A stretch of DNA of 64,000 nucleotides from Thermoanaerobacter uzonensis DSM 18761 (GCF_900129115.1 NZ_FQUR01000009.1:154557-218556); one strand, 5' to 3'; positions 53,446 through 63,040 are shown, counted from the stretch's first letter. Numbers and translations are program-made. The notes: generated by a model from the sequence alone, not told the origin.

Positions 53446-53940
53446 TCATTTTTTATGAAACATTTCCATATTTTCCTGTAGTGTCTCTAAATCTTCCTCA
53501 TGCTCAATTTCATCTTCTAATATTTCTAATATTAAATGATAAGTTACAGGGTCAACATCTTTCAATTCTGAAAGCATTTTATTATAAACTTCAATAGCAC
53601 ATTGCTCACCTTTAATATTTTGTTCTAACAATACTTTCACATCCGGATTATCTGGCACATCATATCCACAATTGGTCAGTTTATACCAATCTTCTGGCTT
53701 TACTACAGGAGTTCCCCCTAATTTGATAATGCGTTCAGCTATTTTTTCTGCGTGTTCTAATTCTTCACCTGCATGTTCTGAAAGTTCAGCTGCTACAGCT
53801 CCCCCCATAGGTCCTCTGACAACTTTGGCCCCTATCCAATATTGATAGTATGCTAACCACTCATCAGCAAAAGCTTTATTTAGAGCCTCAATAATTTTGT
53901 CTACATCTTTCCCCACTATTTCTCTTCCTTTTGTTCCCAC
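53446..53940 (-). CDS. Dps-like ferritin (DPSL/thioferritin type)
   Basis: 164 residues, four-helix bundle with ferroxidase-type motifs DEWLAYYQYWIGAK, SEHAGEELEHAEKIAER and EILEDEIEHEEDLE. Cysteines C91 and C114 (NCGYDVPD ... GEQCAIEVYN) match in spacing the pair near the metal site of archaeal DPSL proteins. Such proteins form 12-subunit cages that use peroxide to oxidise stored iron. First gene of DPSL-superoxide reductase-ferritin-like, a complete oxygen-detoxifying set. Confidence 0.87.
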   Translation of the reverse strand: MGTKGREIVGKDVDKIIEALNKAFADEWLAYYQYWIGAKVVRGPMGGAVAAELSEHAGEELEHAEKIAERIIKLGGTPVVKPEDWYKLTNCGYDVPDNPDVKVLLEQNIKGEQCAIEVYNKMLSELKDVDPVTYHLILEILEDEIEHEEDLETLQENMEMFHKK

Positions 53941-54167
53941 GGAAATCTCCTCCTAAATTTTATTATTTTTAATTTATATTATTTTCACACATATTAGCTA
54001 AGTTATCAACTATATTAAAATCTTATTTTGTACTTTAATCCAACATTTTATTTTACTTCGTCTTTAGTTTCATTATACCATAGAATTATTAAAAATCAAA
54101 AAAACTTTTATAAATTTTTATTCGACAAAATATTACAAAATAATGATTTCTTTTTGAAAAATAGTTA

Positions 54168-54176
54168 TGATATAAT
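54168..54176 (+). promoter_or_regulatory. Extended -10 promoter of korAB
   Basis: TGATATAAT (extended -10) about 45 bases upstream of the korA ATG. No convincing -35 hexamer is present, as is common with extended -10 promoters. The preceding 220 bases hold nothing else recognisable. Confidence 0.5.
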
Positions 54177-54219
54177 AATATAAAATGTTATTTAATAATA
54201 ACTTAAGGAGAGGTGAAAA

Positions 54220-55899
54220 ATGGATTACACAATTTTAATTGGTGGGGAAGCTGGACAAGGCATTGACACAACTGCAAATCTTCTAGCAAAGATTTTGAAA
54301 AGACACGGCTTTTATGTCTTTTCCAATAGCGATTACATGTCTAGAATTAGAGGTGGACATAATTTCATACAAATAAGATTTTCAGATATTCCTTTACATT
54401 CTCATATTTCAAAAAATGATATAATACTTGCGTTAAATAAAGAAACTATTGAAATCCATCGTAAAAACCTTTCTAAAACTGGTGTTATAATATGTGACAA
54501 AGATATTCCTTCAGATGGCATAAAAGAAAAAGCGTTGGCACTTCCTCTTTTGGAAACTGCAAAAGAACTAAAAAATCAAAAAATCTTTACAACAGTGGGA
54601 TTAGGCGCTATTCTTAAATATTTCGATTTAGATTTTTCTATAGGAGAAAAAGCAATAAAAGAAGAGTTTAATAAAGATATAGCAGAACTCAATTTACAGG
54701 CCTTAAAAAGAGGCTATGCCCTTATTGATGCAAAAATTTCTTTAAAAGCATCAGAAGATAAAAATATACTAATAAATGGAAATCAATCTGTGGCCTTAGG
54801 TGCAATTTCTGCTGGATGTAAATTTTACTGTGGATATCCCATGACCCCTTCTACTGGAATACTCTCCTTTATGTCCTATCACTCTAATGAAATGGGAATA
54901 GCAGTAGAGCAAGTGGAAGACGAAATAGCAGCTCTTAATATGGCATTGGGTGCTTCCTATGCTGGTGTTAGAGCTATGACAGGTTCCTCAGGTGGTGGTT
55001 TTGCACTAATGGTAGAAGCTCTTAGTCTAGCTGGAATGATTGAAGTCCCTGTGGTAGTTATTGACGTGCAAAGACCTGCACCAGCAACGGGTTTCCCTAC
55101 TAGGACCGAACAGGCTGATTTGCAATTTGTAATACACGCAGGGCACGGTGAATTTGCAAGAATGGTAATTGCTTTAAGAGATGTAGAAGATGCCTTTTAC
55201 CAAACGGCAAGAGCTTTTAATATAGCCGAAAAATATCAGATTCCTGTTTTACTTTTAAGTGACCAACACTTAGCAGATAGCTTAAAAACTGTAAAGCCTT
55301 TTGATTTTGATAAAATCACCATAGAAAGGCATATATCTGGAGAAGAAGCCATAACAGAGGAAGAGTATAAAAGATACAAAATAACGCAAACAGGTATATC
55401 TCCCCGCATATTGCCTGGAAAAATACCTGGACAAATCGTTTTAGTAGATAGCGATGAACATGATGAATGGGGACACATAACAGAAAGCGCTGTTATAAGA
55501 AAATCTATGGTAGAAAAAAGACTTAGAAAATTTGAATATTTAAAAAATGAAATACAGGAGCCTTGGTTTATAGGAAAAGAAAATCCTGAAAATTTAGTAA
55601 TAGGCTGGGGTTCGACTTATGGTGCAATAAAAGAAGCTGTTGAGAATCTGGTTGATGAAGGAATCTCCGTAGGAGCCTTAATATTTGGCGATATATGGCC
55701 TTTACCGACACAAAGACTTTTAGAGTTAAGCAAAAACGCTAAAAAAATAATAGATATAGAACAAAATGCTACAGCTCAGCTTGAAAGTTTGATTAGGCAA
55801 GAAGCTCTTATAAAAGCAACTCACAAAATTTTAAAATATGATGGCCGTCCTTTTAGTAGTGATGAAGTATACGAAAAAATAAAGGAGGTACTCTCATGA
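54220..55899 (+). CDS. korA: 2-Oxoacid:acceptor oxidoreductase, fused gamma-alpha subunit
   Basis: 559 residues. Residues 1-180 are the gamma domain (IGGEAGQGIDTTANLLAKIL, MSRIRGGHNFIQIRFSD), and residues about 190-559 are the alpha domain (GNQSVALGAISAGCKFYCGYPMTPSTGIL, GSSGGGFALMVEALSLAGM, PTRTEQADLQFVIHAGHGE). The fusion is typical of the KorA/OorA-like type acting with KorB. The substrate may be 2-oxoglutarate or another 2-oxoacid. Start behind GGAGAGG. Confidence 0.92.
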   Translation: MDYTILIGGEAGQGIDTTANLLAKILKRHGFYVFSNSDYMSRIRGGHNFIQIRFSDIPLHSHISKNDIILALNKETIEIHRKNLSKTGVIICDKDIPSDGIKEKALALPLLETAKELKNQKIFTTVGLGAILKYFDLDFSIGEKAIKEEFNKDIAELNLQALKRGYALIDAKISLKASEDKNILINGNQSVALGAISAGCKFYCGYPMTPSTGILSFMSYHSNEMGIAVEQVEDEIAALNMALGASYAGVRAMTGSSGGGFALMVEALSLAGMIEVPVVVIDVQRPAPATGFPTRTEQADLQFVIHAGHGEFARMVIALRDVEDAFYQTARAFNIAEKYQIPVLLLSDQHLADSLKTVKPFDFDKITIERHISGEEAITEEEYKRYKITQTGISPRILPGKIPGQIVLVDSDEHDEWGHITESAVIRKSMVEKRLRKFEYLKNEIQEPWFIGKENPENLVIGWGSTYGAIKEAVENLVDEGISVGALIFGDIWPLPTQRLLELSKNAKKIIDIEQNATAQLESLIRQEALIKATHKILKYDGRPFSSDEVYEKIKEVLS

Positions 55900-56744
55900 A
55901 ATGCGAATATAAGCTTTATGACCCCTCTTGGTGCCCTGGCTGTGGAAACTATATGATAAGAACTGCATTAAAACAAGCTTTGGAAGATTTAGAATTAGAA
56001 CCTCATGAGGTGGTTTTAGTTACAGGGATAGGTCAAGGAGCAAAAATGCCCCACTATATAAAAGTAAATGGATTTAATGGCTTACATGGAAGAGCTTTGC
56101 CTCCAGCCATCGGAATAAAGTTAGCAAATAAAAATTTAAAAGTAATTGTAGAATCCGGTGATGGTGATACATATGGAGAAGGTGGCAACCACTTTATACA
56201 TGCAATAAGAAGAAATATAGATATTGCCCACTTTGTACACGATAACCAAATATATGGCTTGACAAAAGGTCAAGCTTCACCAACAACTGCCAAGGGTCAA
56301 AAAACTACTCTGCAATTTGACGGAGTAAAGTTAGAACCTTTAAATCCTCTAGCTTTAGCCTTGACTATGGGAGCAGGATTTGTAGCAAGAGGTTTCTCTG
56401 GAGATATCCCCCATCTTGTAAATCTAATGAAAGAGGCAATATTATATAAAGGCTATGCTCTACTGGATATTCTTCAGCCTTGTGTTGTCTGGAATAAAGT
56501 TAATACTTTTGCTTGGTATAAAGAAAGAGTATATCATCTACCAGAAGATTACGACTACACAAATAAAGAAGAAGCCCTTAAAAAAGCAATGGAATTTGGA
56601 GATAAAATTCCAATAGGTATAATTTACAAAGTCGAAAAGGAAACTTATGAAGAAAAATTTGATTTTATAAAAAACGGTCCTCCTTTAGTGGATGTAGAGC
56701 TTAATCCGAAAAATACGGAAAAATTAATTAAAGAATTTGTTTGA
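55896..56744 (+). CDS. korB: 2-Oxoacid:acceptor oxidoreductase, beta subunit
   Basis: 282 residues. PSWCPGCGNYMIRTALKQAL at the start (cysteines for the Fe-S cluster), SGDGDTYGEGGNHFIHAIRRN (TPP loop), and HDNQIYGLTKGQASPTT. The start overlaps the korA stop (ATGA) with AAAGGAGG before it. With KorA it forms a two-subunit ferredoxin oxidoreductase; the third such system in this window after Ior and Vor. Confidence 0.94.
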   Translation: MKCEYKLYDPSWCPGCGNYMIRTALKQALEDLELEPHEVVLVTGIGQGAKMPHYIKVNGFNGLHGRALPPAIGIKLANKNLKVIVESGDGDTYGEGGNHFIHAIRRNIDIAHFVHDNQIYGLTKGQASPTTAKGQKTTLQFDGVKLEPLNPLALALTMGAGFVARGFSGDIPHLVNLMKEAILYKGYALLDILQPCVVWNKVNTFAWYKERVYHLPEDYDYTNKEEALKKAMEFGDKIPIGIIYKVEKETYEEKFDFIKNGPPLVDVELNPKNTEKLIKEFV

Positions 56745-56761
56745 TTTATATTTCAAAAAAT

Positions 56762-56806
56762 AGGGACAGTTCATATTAATTTTTTACTAGCTGTCCCTGT
56801 TTTTAT
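56762..56806 (+). terminator. Terminator of korAB
   Basis: AGGGACAG/CTGTCCCT stem with a 21-base loop, then GTTTTTATT. Confidence 0.75.
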
Positions 56807-56966
56807 TATTGAGATTTTCTTTATAACAAAATTAATTTAAAACATCTAAGATTGCTATAGTACATTCATTTTTCTTTTTCTAACACCTCTGCTGTCAAAT
56901 TATATATTTCATCAAAAAACGCTGCTGCTATTCCAAAAGCCACAAAAGCTTCTACTGTTGCTTCAA

Positions 56967-58516
56967 TCAATACTCTTTTCTAAAAAATTTAACTACTTCC
57001 ATTACTAAAAGAGGTAGAATTGACATTGTAATAATTATATCCCAGTCATAAATATTAATATTCCTAAGTCCAAATATAGTGTTTATTGGGGTCACAATTA
57101 AAATAACCTGTAATAAAATTGCCACTATCAAAGCAAAAATCATGTATTTGTTTGTAAATAATCCTACCCTAAAAATAGATTATTATCAGGTGCTCCTTTG
57201 GTAATTAATCTAAAGTCCTCTTTATCCATAATATGTATTGTTGACATCATTTTTCTATCTGAATCAAAGGGTATTTCTGCAATTCTTGGAAATTCTTTTT
57301 CTATATCGGCTTCTTTTAGGCCTACCACATCATTTAGCAGGTTAACAATCGCAACTTTCGTAGGATCGCCAATCCCTTTTCCTTCCTCATCTATAAAAGC
57401 ATCAGTACATAATGCAGCATTTTTTAAAAGGAAATAGTCCTCCTGTTTTACTTCATCTTCTTTTACATTCACTTTTCTATCGTTAATATAAAGCTTCACA
57501 ACTGTCATCTTGTTCTGTGTAAGGGTTCCTGTTTTGTCAGAACAAATAACACTTGTACTGCCAAGCGTTTCTACAGCCGGAAGTTTCCTTATTATCGCAT
57601 TTTTCTTAATCATCTTTTGTACGCCAAGTGCAAGCGTAACAGTTATAATAGCAGGGAGTCCCTCAGGAATCGCTGCAACAGCAAGGCTTACAGCCGTCAT
57701 AAACATATCAAATGCTGGTCTTTTTTGAAGTACTCCTATTGCAAATATTATTGCGCTTATGAGTATGGCAGCTGTTCCTAAATATTTGCTCAATTCTTCA
57801 AGTTTTAATTGAAGTGGCGTTTTGACATTCCTTTCGTTTTCTATCAAACCGGCTACTTTCCCCATTTCGGTATCCATACCTGTAGCAATTACAATAAATT
57901 TACCTCTGCCGTAAGTCACCGTAGTACCCATGTACACTAAATTAACCCTATCTCCTAAAGGTACATTTTCATTTTCTATTACAGTATCAACTTTGTCAAC
58001 AGGTACTGATTCACCAGTTAATACTGATTCATCTACTTTAAGGTTTTTAGCCTCCACCAATCTTCCATCTGCAGGTATGATATTTCCTGCTTCTATTAAT
58101 ACTACGTCTCCTATTACAAGAGAAGATGCTTCAACTTCCATTACTTTCCCATCTCTTATTACTTTTGCAAGAGGTTGAGACAATTTCTTAAGAGCTTCAA
58201 GAGACTTCTCAGCTTTGTTTTCCTGAACTGTTCCTAATAATGCATTTAAAATTACAACAACTAATATTATACTTGCATCTATTGTCTCTCCAAGAAAAAA
58301 AGATATAATTGAAGCAATAATAAGAATTAACACCATATAATCTTTAAACTGTTCAAGAAATAATGAAAATATTGATTTCTTTTTCTTTTCTTTTAAAGCA
58401 TTTTTACCATATTTAAATAACCTTTCATTAGCTTGCTCTTGTGTCAATCCATTTTTATCATCAGTTTCTAATTCTTTTTTTATCTCTTCTACATCCATAT
58501 TCCAATATCTTTTCAT
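56967..58516 (-). pseudogene. P-type cation ATPase (Mn/Ca type) with internal deletion and frameshift
   Basis: The intact 5' part starts at ATG 58516 behind AAAGGAGG and runs 450 codons. It has an N-terminal cation-ATPase domain, membrane segments, actuator loop LTGESVPV, the PEGLPA transmembrane motif of type II pumps, phosphorylated D327 in CSDKTGTL, and part of the nucleotide domain up to RLITKGAPD. There it jumps to NNLFL and stops. The next frame (57168 down to 56967) continues with VGLFTNKYMIFALIVAI ... VVKFFRKEY, the normal C-terminal end. About 400 residues are therefore deleted, and one base is missing at the junction. A yybP-ykoY riboswitch precedes it, so it was probably a manganese exporter. 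Confidence 0.88.
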
Positions 58517-58541
58517 TAGCAGCCCTCCTTTAAAAATTTTT

Positions 58542-58591
58542 GCAAAATAAAATAGACCTTTACTTTGTAGTATCCCACAAAGTAAAGGTCT
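58542..58591 (-). terminator. Expression-platform terminator of the riboswitch
   Basis: AGACCTTTACTTTGT at one side pairs perfectly over 15 bp with ACAAAGTAAAGGTCT, loop of eight bases, then ATTTTATTTTG on the minus strand. The first strand of this stem also forms the closing helix of the aptamer, so ligand binding would prevent termination. Confidence 0.88.
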
Positions 58592-58667
58592 CACTCGCAT
58601 TTTTTGCTCAATCAGCCGGGCAAAGCCGTCATGACGACTGATTGATTCAGAGTTACTCCCCTTTACT
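58581..58667 (-). ncRNA. yybP-ykoY (manganese) riboswitch aptamer
   Basis: On the minus strand: AGTAAAGGGGAGTAAC, then GCCCGGCTGATTGAGC, then GTGAGACCTTTACT. These are the conserved blocks of the yybP-ykoY family, with the closing helix formed by AGTAAAGG and CCTTTACT. Members are ON switches that respond to Mn2+ and control exporters. It lies 65 bases upstream of the ATPase start and only 17 bases after the truncated tRNA-Thr. Confidence 0.93.
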
Positions 58668-58683
58668 CTATCTAATTAATGAA

Positions 58684-58730
58684 CTGGAGCTGGCAGTGGG
58701 ATTCGAACCCACGACCTGTTAATTACGAAT
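58684..58730 (-). pseudogene. Truncated 3' part of tRNA-Thr (attachment-site copy)
   Basis: 47 bases identical, except for one position, to the 3' part of the intact tRNA-Thr at 63456-63530 (T arm, variable loop, 3' anticodon stem, CCA). It ends within the anticodon stem, with no acceptor 5' strand or D arm. Same orientation as the intact gene, 4.77 kb away. This is the pattern left by an element integrated at a tRNA 3' end. Confidence 0.9.
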
Positions 58731-59239
58731 TTATACAAATGTAGTTTATCAGAATTTTTTTGACATGTCAAGAATGTTTGTAAGACTTGATAAATCAAGC
58801 ATTTAAGATTATTGTTGAAATATAGAAATTATTTAAATCACTTGAGATTTTCTCAGTTCGCACACAAGTTTTAACTTCACCATGTATTTCTATATTCATC
58901 TAATACTTGATTTAATAATATTCTTGCTGCTTTGGTGCCACCTTTGCCAACCAGCTCTCGGAAATGGCGATAAATATCCTGTATAAGTCTATTGTGATGG
59001 TCAGAAATTAGTAAAGTTCTCTTTGCTTGAACCATGAAAAGAATTCACATAAGCTTTTTTGATTCTGTGGACACACAAAATTAGCAAAAACAAAAAGAAG
59101 TTTTAATTAATTAAAAATGTAACTACCTTCTTCAAAATAAACATTGAAAGCAATATTATGAAGATTGACTAAGGATATTTCGTACATCATACATTATAGA
59201 CAAAATGTTTCTATGTCTTGTTTATTTAAAGCTTTTAAT
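58731..59239. other. Gene-poor island end with one short open frame
   Basis: About 500 bases of AT-rich sequence. At 58877-59035 on the minus strand a 52-codon frame starts MVQAKRTLLISDHHN and ends QVLDEYRNTW; it reads like the tail of a decayed gene (possibly a transposase), but I cannot name it. A small hairpin CTTGAT-AA-ATCAAG is at about 58784. Nothing else is recognisable. Confidence 0.5.
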
Positions 59240-60610
59240 TTATATTTCCGTTTTTTTAGATAGGTTATTTTTCCTATATTTACCAAGTGAAAAATTATAG
59301 CGCAAAATAAATATAACTGATAATAATAGATAATCTATGAAAATACCTATATATACTCCATATAACCCCATTCTGAAAACTAATGTCAAAATAAATATAA
59401 TTCCTAAACTGAAAAGATTAAGTGCAACAGAACTTAAAAATACCCACATCTCATCATTAATCCCTTGTAAACTGTATTTGTATACAGTGGCTGGTAAATT
59501 AAATACATTTGCAATTATTCCAATAACTATATACGAAGATGACATCTTTATCAAATTTACATCATCAGTTATAATATATGGTACTTTATTTCTAAATATA
59601 ATAACTACTATCGCTATAAATAGCGAAAATAAAAATGATATTATTATGCATAATTTAGGAATATCATTTATCTCAAACAAATCAGATGCTCCTTTACCTT
59701 TGCCCACCAAAGTCAAAGATGCAGAAGAATATGCGTACATTGGCATAAGTGCAAAATTAATTATTTGAAATATCAATGTATATGCCGATAATTCTAAAAT
59801 TCCCAAACGTCCTAATATTGAATTTATACCTATGGTAATTACGGTGGATTCTAAAAATTCCTGTCCCATAAGAGGCAAAGCTGTAATATGCAGTTTTTTT
59901 ATATTTTTAAAATTTGTGTTATATAATTTAAGTGGTTTGTCTATTCTCACTACAAAAATATAAATTAACACATTTAGAGATAGTGATAAAACAGAGGCTA
60001 TAGCTGCTCCTGTCACTCCCATTTGAGGAAAACCACATTTCCCAAAAATTAAAACATAACTAAACATAATATTTAGAATACTGGAAATAGTATTTCCATA
60101 GAAAATATATTTAGTCTTATTCTTAACTTTTAAATAGGCAGAAAACATAAAAAGAATCATATTTAATCCGACAGAAAGGCTAAATATATTTAAGTAATCC
60201 AAAGCTTCTTTTAATACTCTTCCTTTAATTCCAAATAAATGTTGTAATATATGTGTGCCAAATAAGATCGATATAAGAAAAAACAGTATTCCAATAAAAA
60301 TGCTCACATACATACCTAAAGAAAACAAATTTAAAAACTCGTTTTCATCATTTCTTCCTAAACTTTGTGCTCCATGTATATTAAATGCTATAGCAATCAT
60401 TCCTAATACACCAGTTACACTATACAATGTATTATCTATTAATCCCACTGCTCCATATGCATCCAATGATATTCTTCCTATCATGGCTTGGCCAACAAGG
60501 CCCATCAAAATGCCTGAGACCATATTCACCATTAACGGGAATGCAATGTTGTTGATGCTCTTTATTTTGTTTTTATTTCTCGTTAACCTAATATTAATAT
60601 TGCTAATCAT
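59240..60610 (-). CDS. MATE family efflux transporter
   Basis: 456 residues from ATG 60610; a GTG ten codons upstream is less likely. Twelve membrane segments in two six-helix halves, with typical MATE features IAFPLMVNMVSGILMGLVGQAMIG and TALPLMGQEFLESTVITIG. It exports drugs or metabolites using a Na+ or H+ gradient. It is carried on the putative tRNA-Thr island, flanked by transposase debris, and is more AT-rich than the core genes, all of which suggest acquisition. Confidence 0.9.
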   Translation of the reverse strand: MISNINIRLTRNKNKIKSINNIAFPLMVNMVSGILMGLVGQAMIGRISLDAYGAVGLIDNTLYSVTGVLGMIAIAFNIHGAQSLGRNDENEFLNLFSLGMYVSIFIGILFFLISILFGTHILQHLFGIKGRVLKEALDYLNIFSLSVGLNMILFMFSAYLKVKNKTKYIFYGNTISSILNIMFSYVLIFGKCGFPQMGVTGAAIASVLSLSLNVLIYIFVVRIDKPLKLYNTNFKNIKKLHITALPLMGQEFLESTVITIGINSILGRLGILELSAYTLIFQIINFALMPMYAYSSASLTLVGKGKGASDLFEINDIPKLCIIISFLFSLFIAIVVIIFRNKVPYIITDDVNLIKMSSSYIVIGIIANVFNLPATVYKYSLQGINDEMWVFLSSVALNLFSLGIIFILTLVFRMGLYGVYIGIFIDYLLLSVIFILRYNFSLGKYRKNNLSKKTEI

Positions 60611-60631
60611 TATAAAACCATTCCCTACCAA

Positions 60632-61056
60632 AATTTTCACTTAATGCTCAAAGACGGCAAGCAATATTTTAATGGTTTTATTAAGCAAAAATTTGTTTGC
60701 AAGTTCTGTAATTCTAAGGATGATTCTGCCTGCCCTATAAAGCATCCTAAATATTTTAATGGCAAAAAGCATAGAGGCTGTACTAAGTATGCTATTATAT
60801 CTTCTGATTATAGGTCTTCTATTAATAGAGAGTCCCTATATTTTTATGGCTGTCCACAAATTAAGAATTGAATCAGAAAAATAAATTTAGTTTTAAGGCC
60901 CTAGATTTTGAAAAAGCTTATGTCAAAAATATTAATTCTGTAAGCAACATTAATACTTTTGGCCATATTACTTTGCTTACTGTTGATATTGTAACTATTA
61001 AGCTAGGTAAATTTGATGAGTTTAAATCTCTTAGTAGTCTGATGCAATCAGCTTAA
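60632..61056 (+). pseudogene. Remnant of a DDE-type transposase
   Basis: Two frames together give the C-terminal part of a transposase: first FHLMLKDGKQYFNGFIKQKF, CPIKHPKYFNGKKHRGC, YRSSINRESLYF; then, after a shift near 60850, FKALDFEKAYVKNINSVSN and LTVDIVTIKLGKFDEFKSLS. The link region has several changed bases and stop codons. The N-terminal part is missing and the start is cut next to the MATE gene. The IS family was not assigned. Confidence 0.75.
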
Positions 61057-61320
61057 TTTCCACTGAATCTAATTCATACCACTTTTTAATATTTAATTTC
61101 TACAGGATATTTATACTTTTTTTGCCACTTCTTTTTTATTTTTTCCTTACTACTTCCTTTGTATTAGATTGTAAGTTTTGATTACTATATATTTGTATGT
61201 CATACATATTTTTGTCTTCGTGCGTAATTATTATTTTATTTAATTTAGCACATTCCTAAGTTTTAATAATTAATTATCAAGGAAATAAATTCCACCGCGA
61301 GATATCAACTCTAATTTGAT

Positions 61321-61542
61321 TTAGTATTTGATTAGCGGGTAAATGCTCCAGTATTCCATGTAACCCTTCATATTTTCACTCATTTTCGTCGCCCATTTCA
61401 GATAGATGGTAAATAATTTCACATTTAACCCTCTTTCCCTTACTTCTTCTACCAACTTTCGAGGGTACTTTCTTCTTTGTTTTGCGAGTGAATCATCTTT
61501 TTTAGCTGAACAGTGAGTGACATATATCCTTTTGCTTACCAT
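61321..61542 (-). CDS. Hypothetical protein, possibly a truncated DUF6884-like gene
   Basis: About 73 residues from ATG 61542. The start, MVSKRIYVTHCSAKKDDSL, resembles small DUF6884-type proteins, but the later part (KYPRKLVEEVRERGLNVKLF...) does not continue the pattern and looks truncated or frame-shifted. It follows the gamma-glutamylcyclotransferase gene by 62 bases on the same strand. Whether it is expressed is doubtful. Confidence 0.45.
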   Translation of the reverse strand: MVSKRIYVTHCSAKKDDSLAKQRRKYPRKLVEEVRERGLNVKLFTIYLKWATKMSENMKGYMEYWSIYPLIKY

Positions 61543-61604
61543 ATTATTCCTAGGGTGACAGTGACATTCCACTTGGCGCCTGCTGGTAGGCAACATGATC
61601 ATGT

Positions 61605-62051
61605 TTATTCCACAGTTTCTTGACTTTTTAACCACTTACAGTATTTTTCCGATAACAGATCGCATCCTTTTAAGAGATGGTTAAGATACTTTTTGCTTGG
61701 TTTCAGTCCTTCCCTCACTTTGTCTGGTTTAGCTATATAGGTTATAGTTTCTATTTCTCTTCCGTCGTCTAGTTTAACTCTTACTTTTATTCTATTATAA
61801 TGGTCTGGATACCCTTCGTACCTATCGAGCTTTTCTATATCTGAATCCTGAATTGTATAAAGGATACCTTCAACAACACTTTTCTCATCCTCTACTATAT
61901 TTGCATATCCTTCTTTAGAATTTCTAGAAGCAATCTTATTAAATTCTAATCTCCATTCTTCCAAAATTGCATGTTCCCGGTTTGAAAAATTAACTCCCCT
62001 CTCTCTCATCCGTTCGGGATTCATATTTGATCCATAGGCAAAGTATTTCAT
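61605..62051 (-). CDS. Gamma-glutamylcyclotransferase-like protein
   Basis: 148 residues of the GGCT/AIG2 fold. The substrate loop is FAYGSNMNPERM (YGSN at 6-9), and the catalytic glutamate is E79 in DRYEGYPDHYNRIKV. It is full length for the family. Members release 5-oxoproline from gamma-glutamyl amines or act as housekeeping or toxin-like proteins; the substrate here is unknown. Ribosome site AGGTGAT. It lies on the putative island. Confidence 0.85.
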   Translation of the reverse strand: MKYFAYGSNMNPERMRERGVNFSNREHAILEEWRLEFNKIASRNSKEGYANIVEDEKSVVEGILYTIQDSDIEKLDRYEGYPDHYNRIKVRVKLDDGREIETITYIAKPDKVREGLKPSKKYLNHLLKGCDLLSEKYCKWLKSQETVE

Positions 62052-62310
62052 ATCTTATCACCTATTTTTGTCATTTTAATAACCCACATCCTTTCGCTTT
62101 GTTCAAGCATAAATTATAATGAAAGTATGCTTTTGAGCGATATTTTTGACATAATTCTCTAAAGCATGGAGGAGGAAGTGGAATTATTTCTTCCACTCAT
62201 TGGACTCAAGTCCGCATTTTAACATGTGTAGAATATCTTCTCAAGCACAAATTGGATCTATGTCAATATAGTAGACACAAAAACTCGAAATTTTTATGCT
62301 GACTTTTTAA

Positions 62311-63040
62311 TTAAATCCTCAAATTGTTGCAAAGTCTATACCCTATACTACTATGTAGTCTCTTTCTATTATACCAAGATTCAATATACTCAAATATGGC
62401 AAGTCTGGCAGTATCAAAATCATGGTAAGTAGCTAAATTTACTTCTTCTTTTTTTAAAGAACCATGAAAAGATTCTATACATGCATTATCATAAGGGCAT
62501 CCTTTGTGACTAAATGAGTGTTTTATGTTGCCTTTAGATAATATATATTCTTGAAATTTGGCGCTTGTATACTGCGAACCTAAATCACTATGGAGTATAA
62601 GCTCCTCCTGTGGGTTTTGAGCATTATAAGCATTTTCTACAGCACGAATAGCAAGCTCTGTATCCATCGTTTTAGAAAATGCATAGCCAATGACTTTCTT
62701 GGTATAAAGATCTATTACTGTCGCAAGGTAACACCATTTGTCCTTAACAGTATAAATATATGTTATATCAGTAACCCACTTTTGATTAATTGTAGTGGTA
62801 GAAAAATCCCTGTTTAAAATGTTTTCTTTTTCTTCTACTCTATTGTTAGAACTGTAAGGTTTAAACTTTTTGATAATTATAGATTTTATACCTAATTTAT
62901 TCATAAGTCTTTGGACTCTTTTAAGACTTATATCATAGCCTTTATTTACAAGCATTTTGTGAATTTTGGGAGCTCATTGAAACCTTTAAAACTTCACACA
63001 TTAATTTAACATCATGATATTTTTTATTTTCATCATTAAA
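62311..63040 (-). pseudogene. IS3-family transposase orfB, disrupted
   Basis: The downstream 214 codons (62311-62955) hold the rve core: DDE residues in WVTDITYIY, LHSDLGSQYTS and NACIESFHGSLKKEE. Upstream, another frame reads SSIFEFNDENKKYHDVKLMCEVLKVS and then joins directly to GAPKIHKMLVNKGYDI in a different frame. About 40 codons of the N-terminal region are missing, and the frames no longer connect. Confidence 0.85.

Noticed and set aside
53941..54219. PerR or Fur box upstream of the DPSL-superoxide reductase operon
   Set aside because: The 280-bp region is very AT-rich, and no TTATAAT-N-ATTATAA palindrome of acceptable quality was seen.
56860..56966. Short frame ending in EIYNLTAEVLEKEK beyond the ATPase remnant
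   Set aside because: Only about 37 codons follow an in-frame stop. It may be the tail of another lost gene, but no family is recognisable, so it is not annotated.
58684..58730. Second tRNA-Thr gene
   Set aside because: Only the 3' part is present; acceptor 5' strand, D arm and half the anticodon stem are missing, so it cannot be a working tRNA.
62052..62270. Possible further transposase tail left of the IS3 element
   Set aside because: A minus-strand frame reads MLKCGLESNEWKK before a stop; too short and broken to support a feature.
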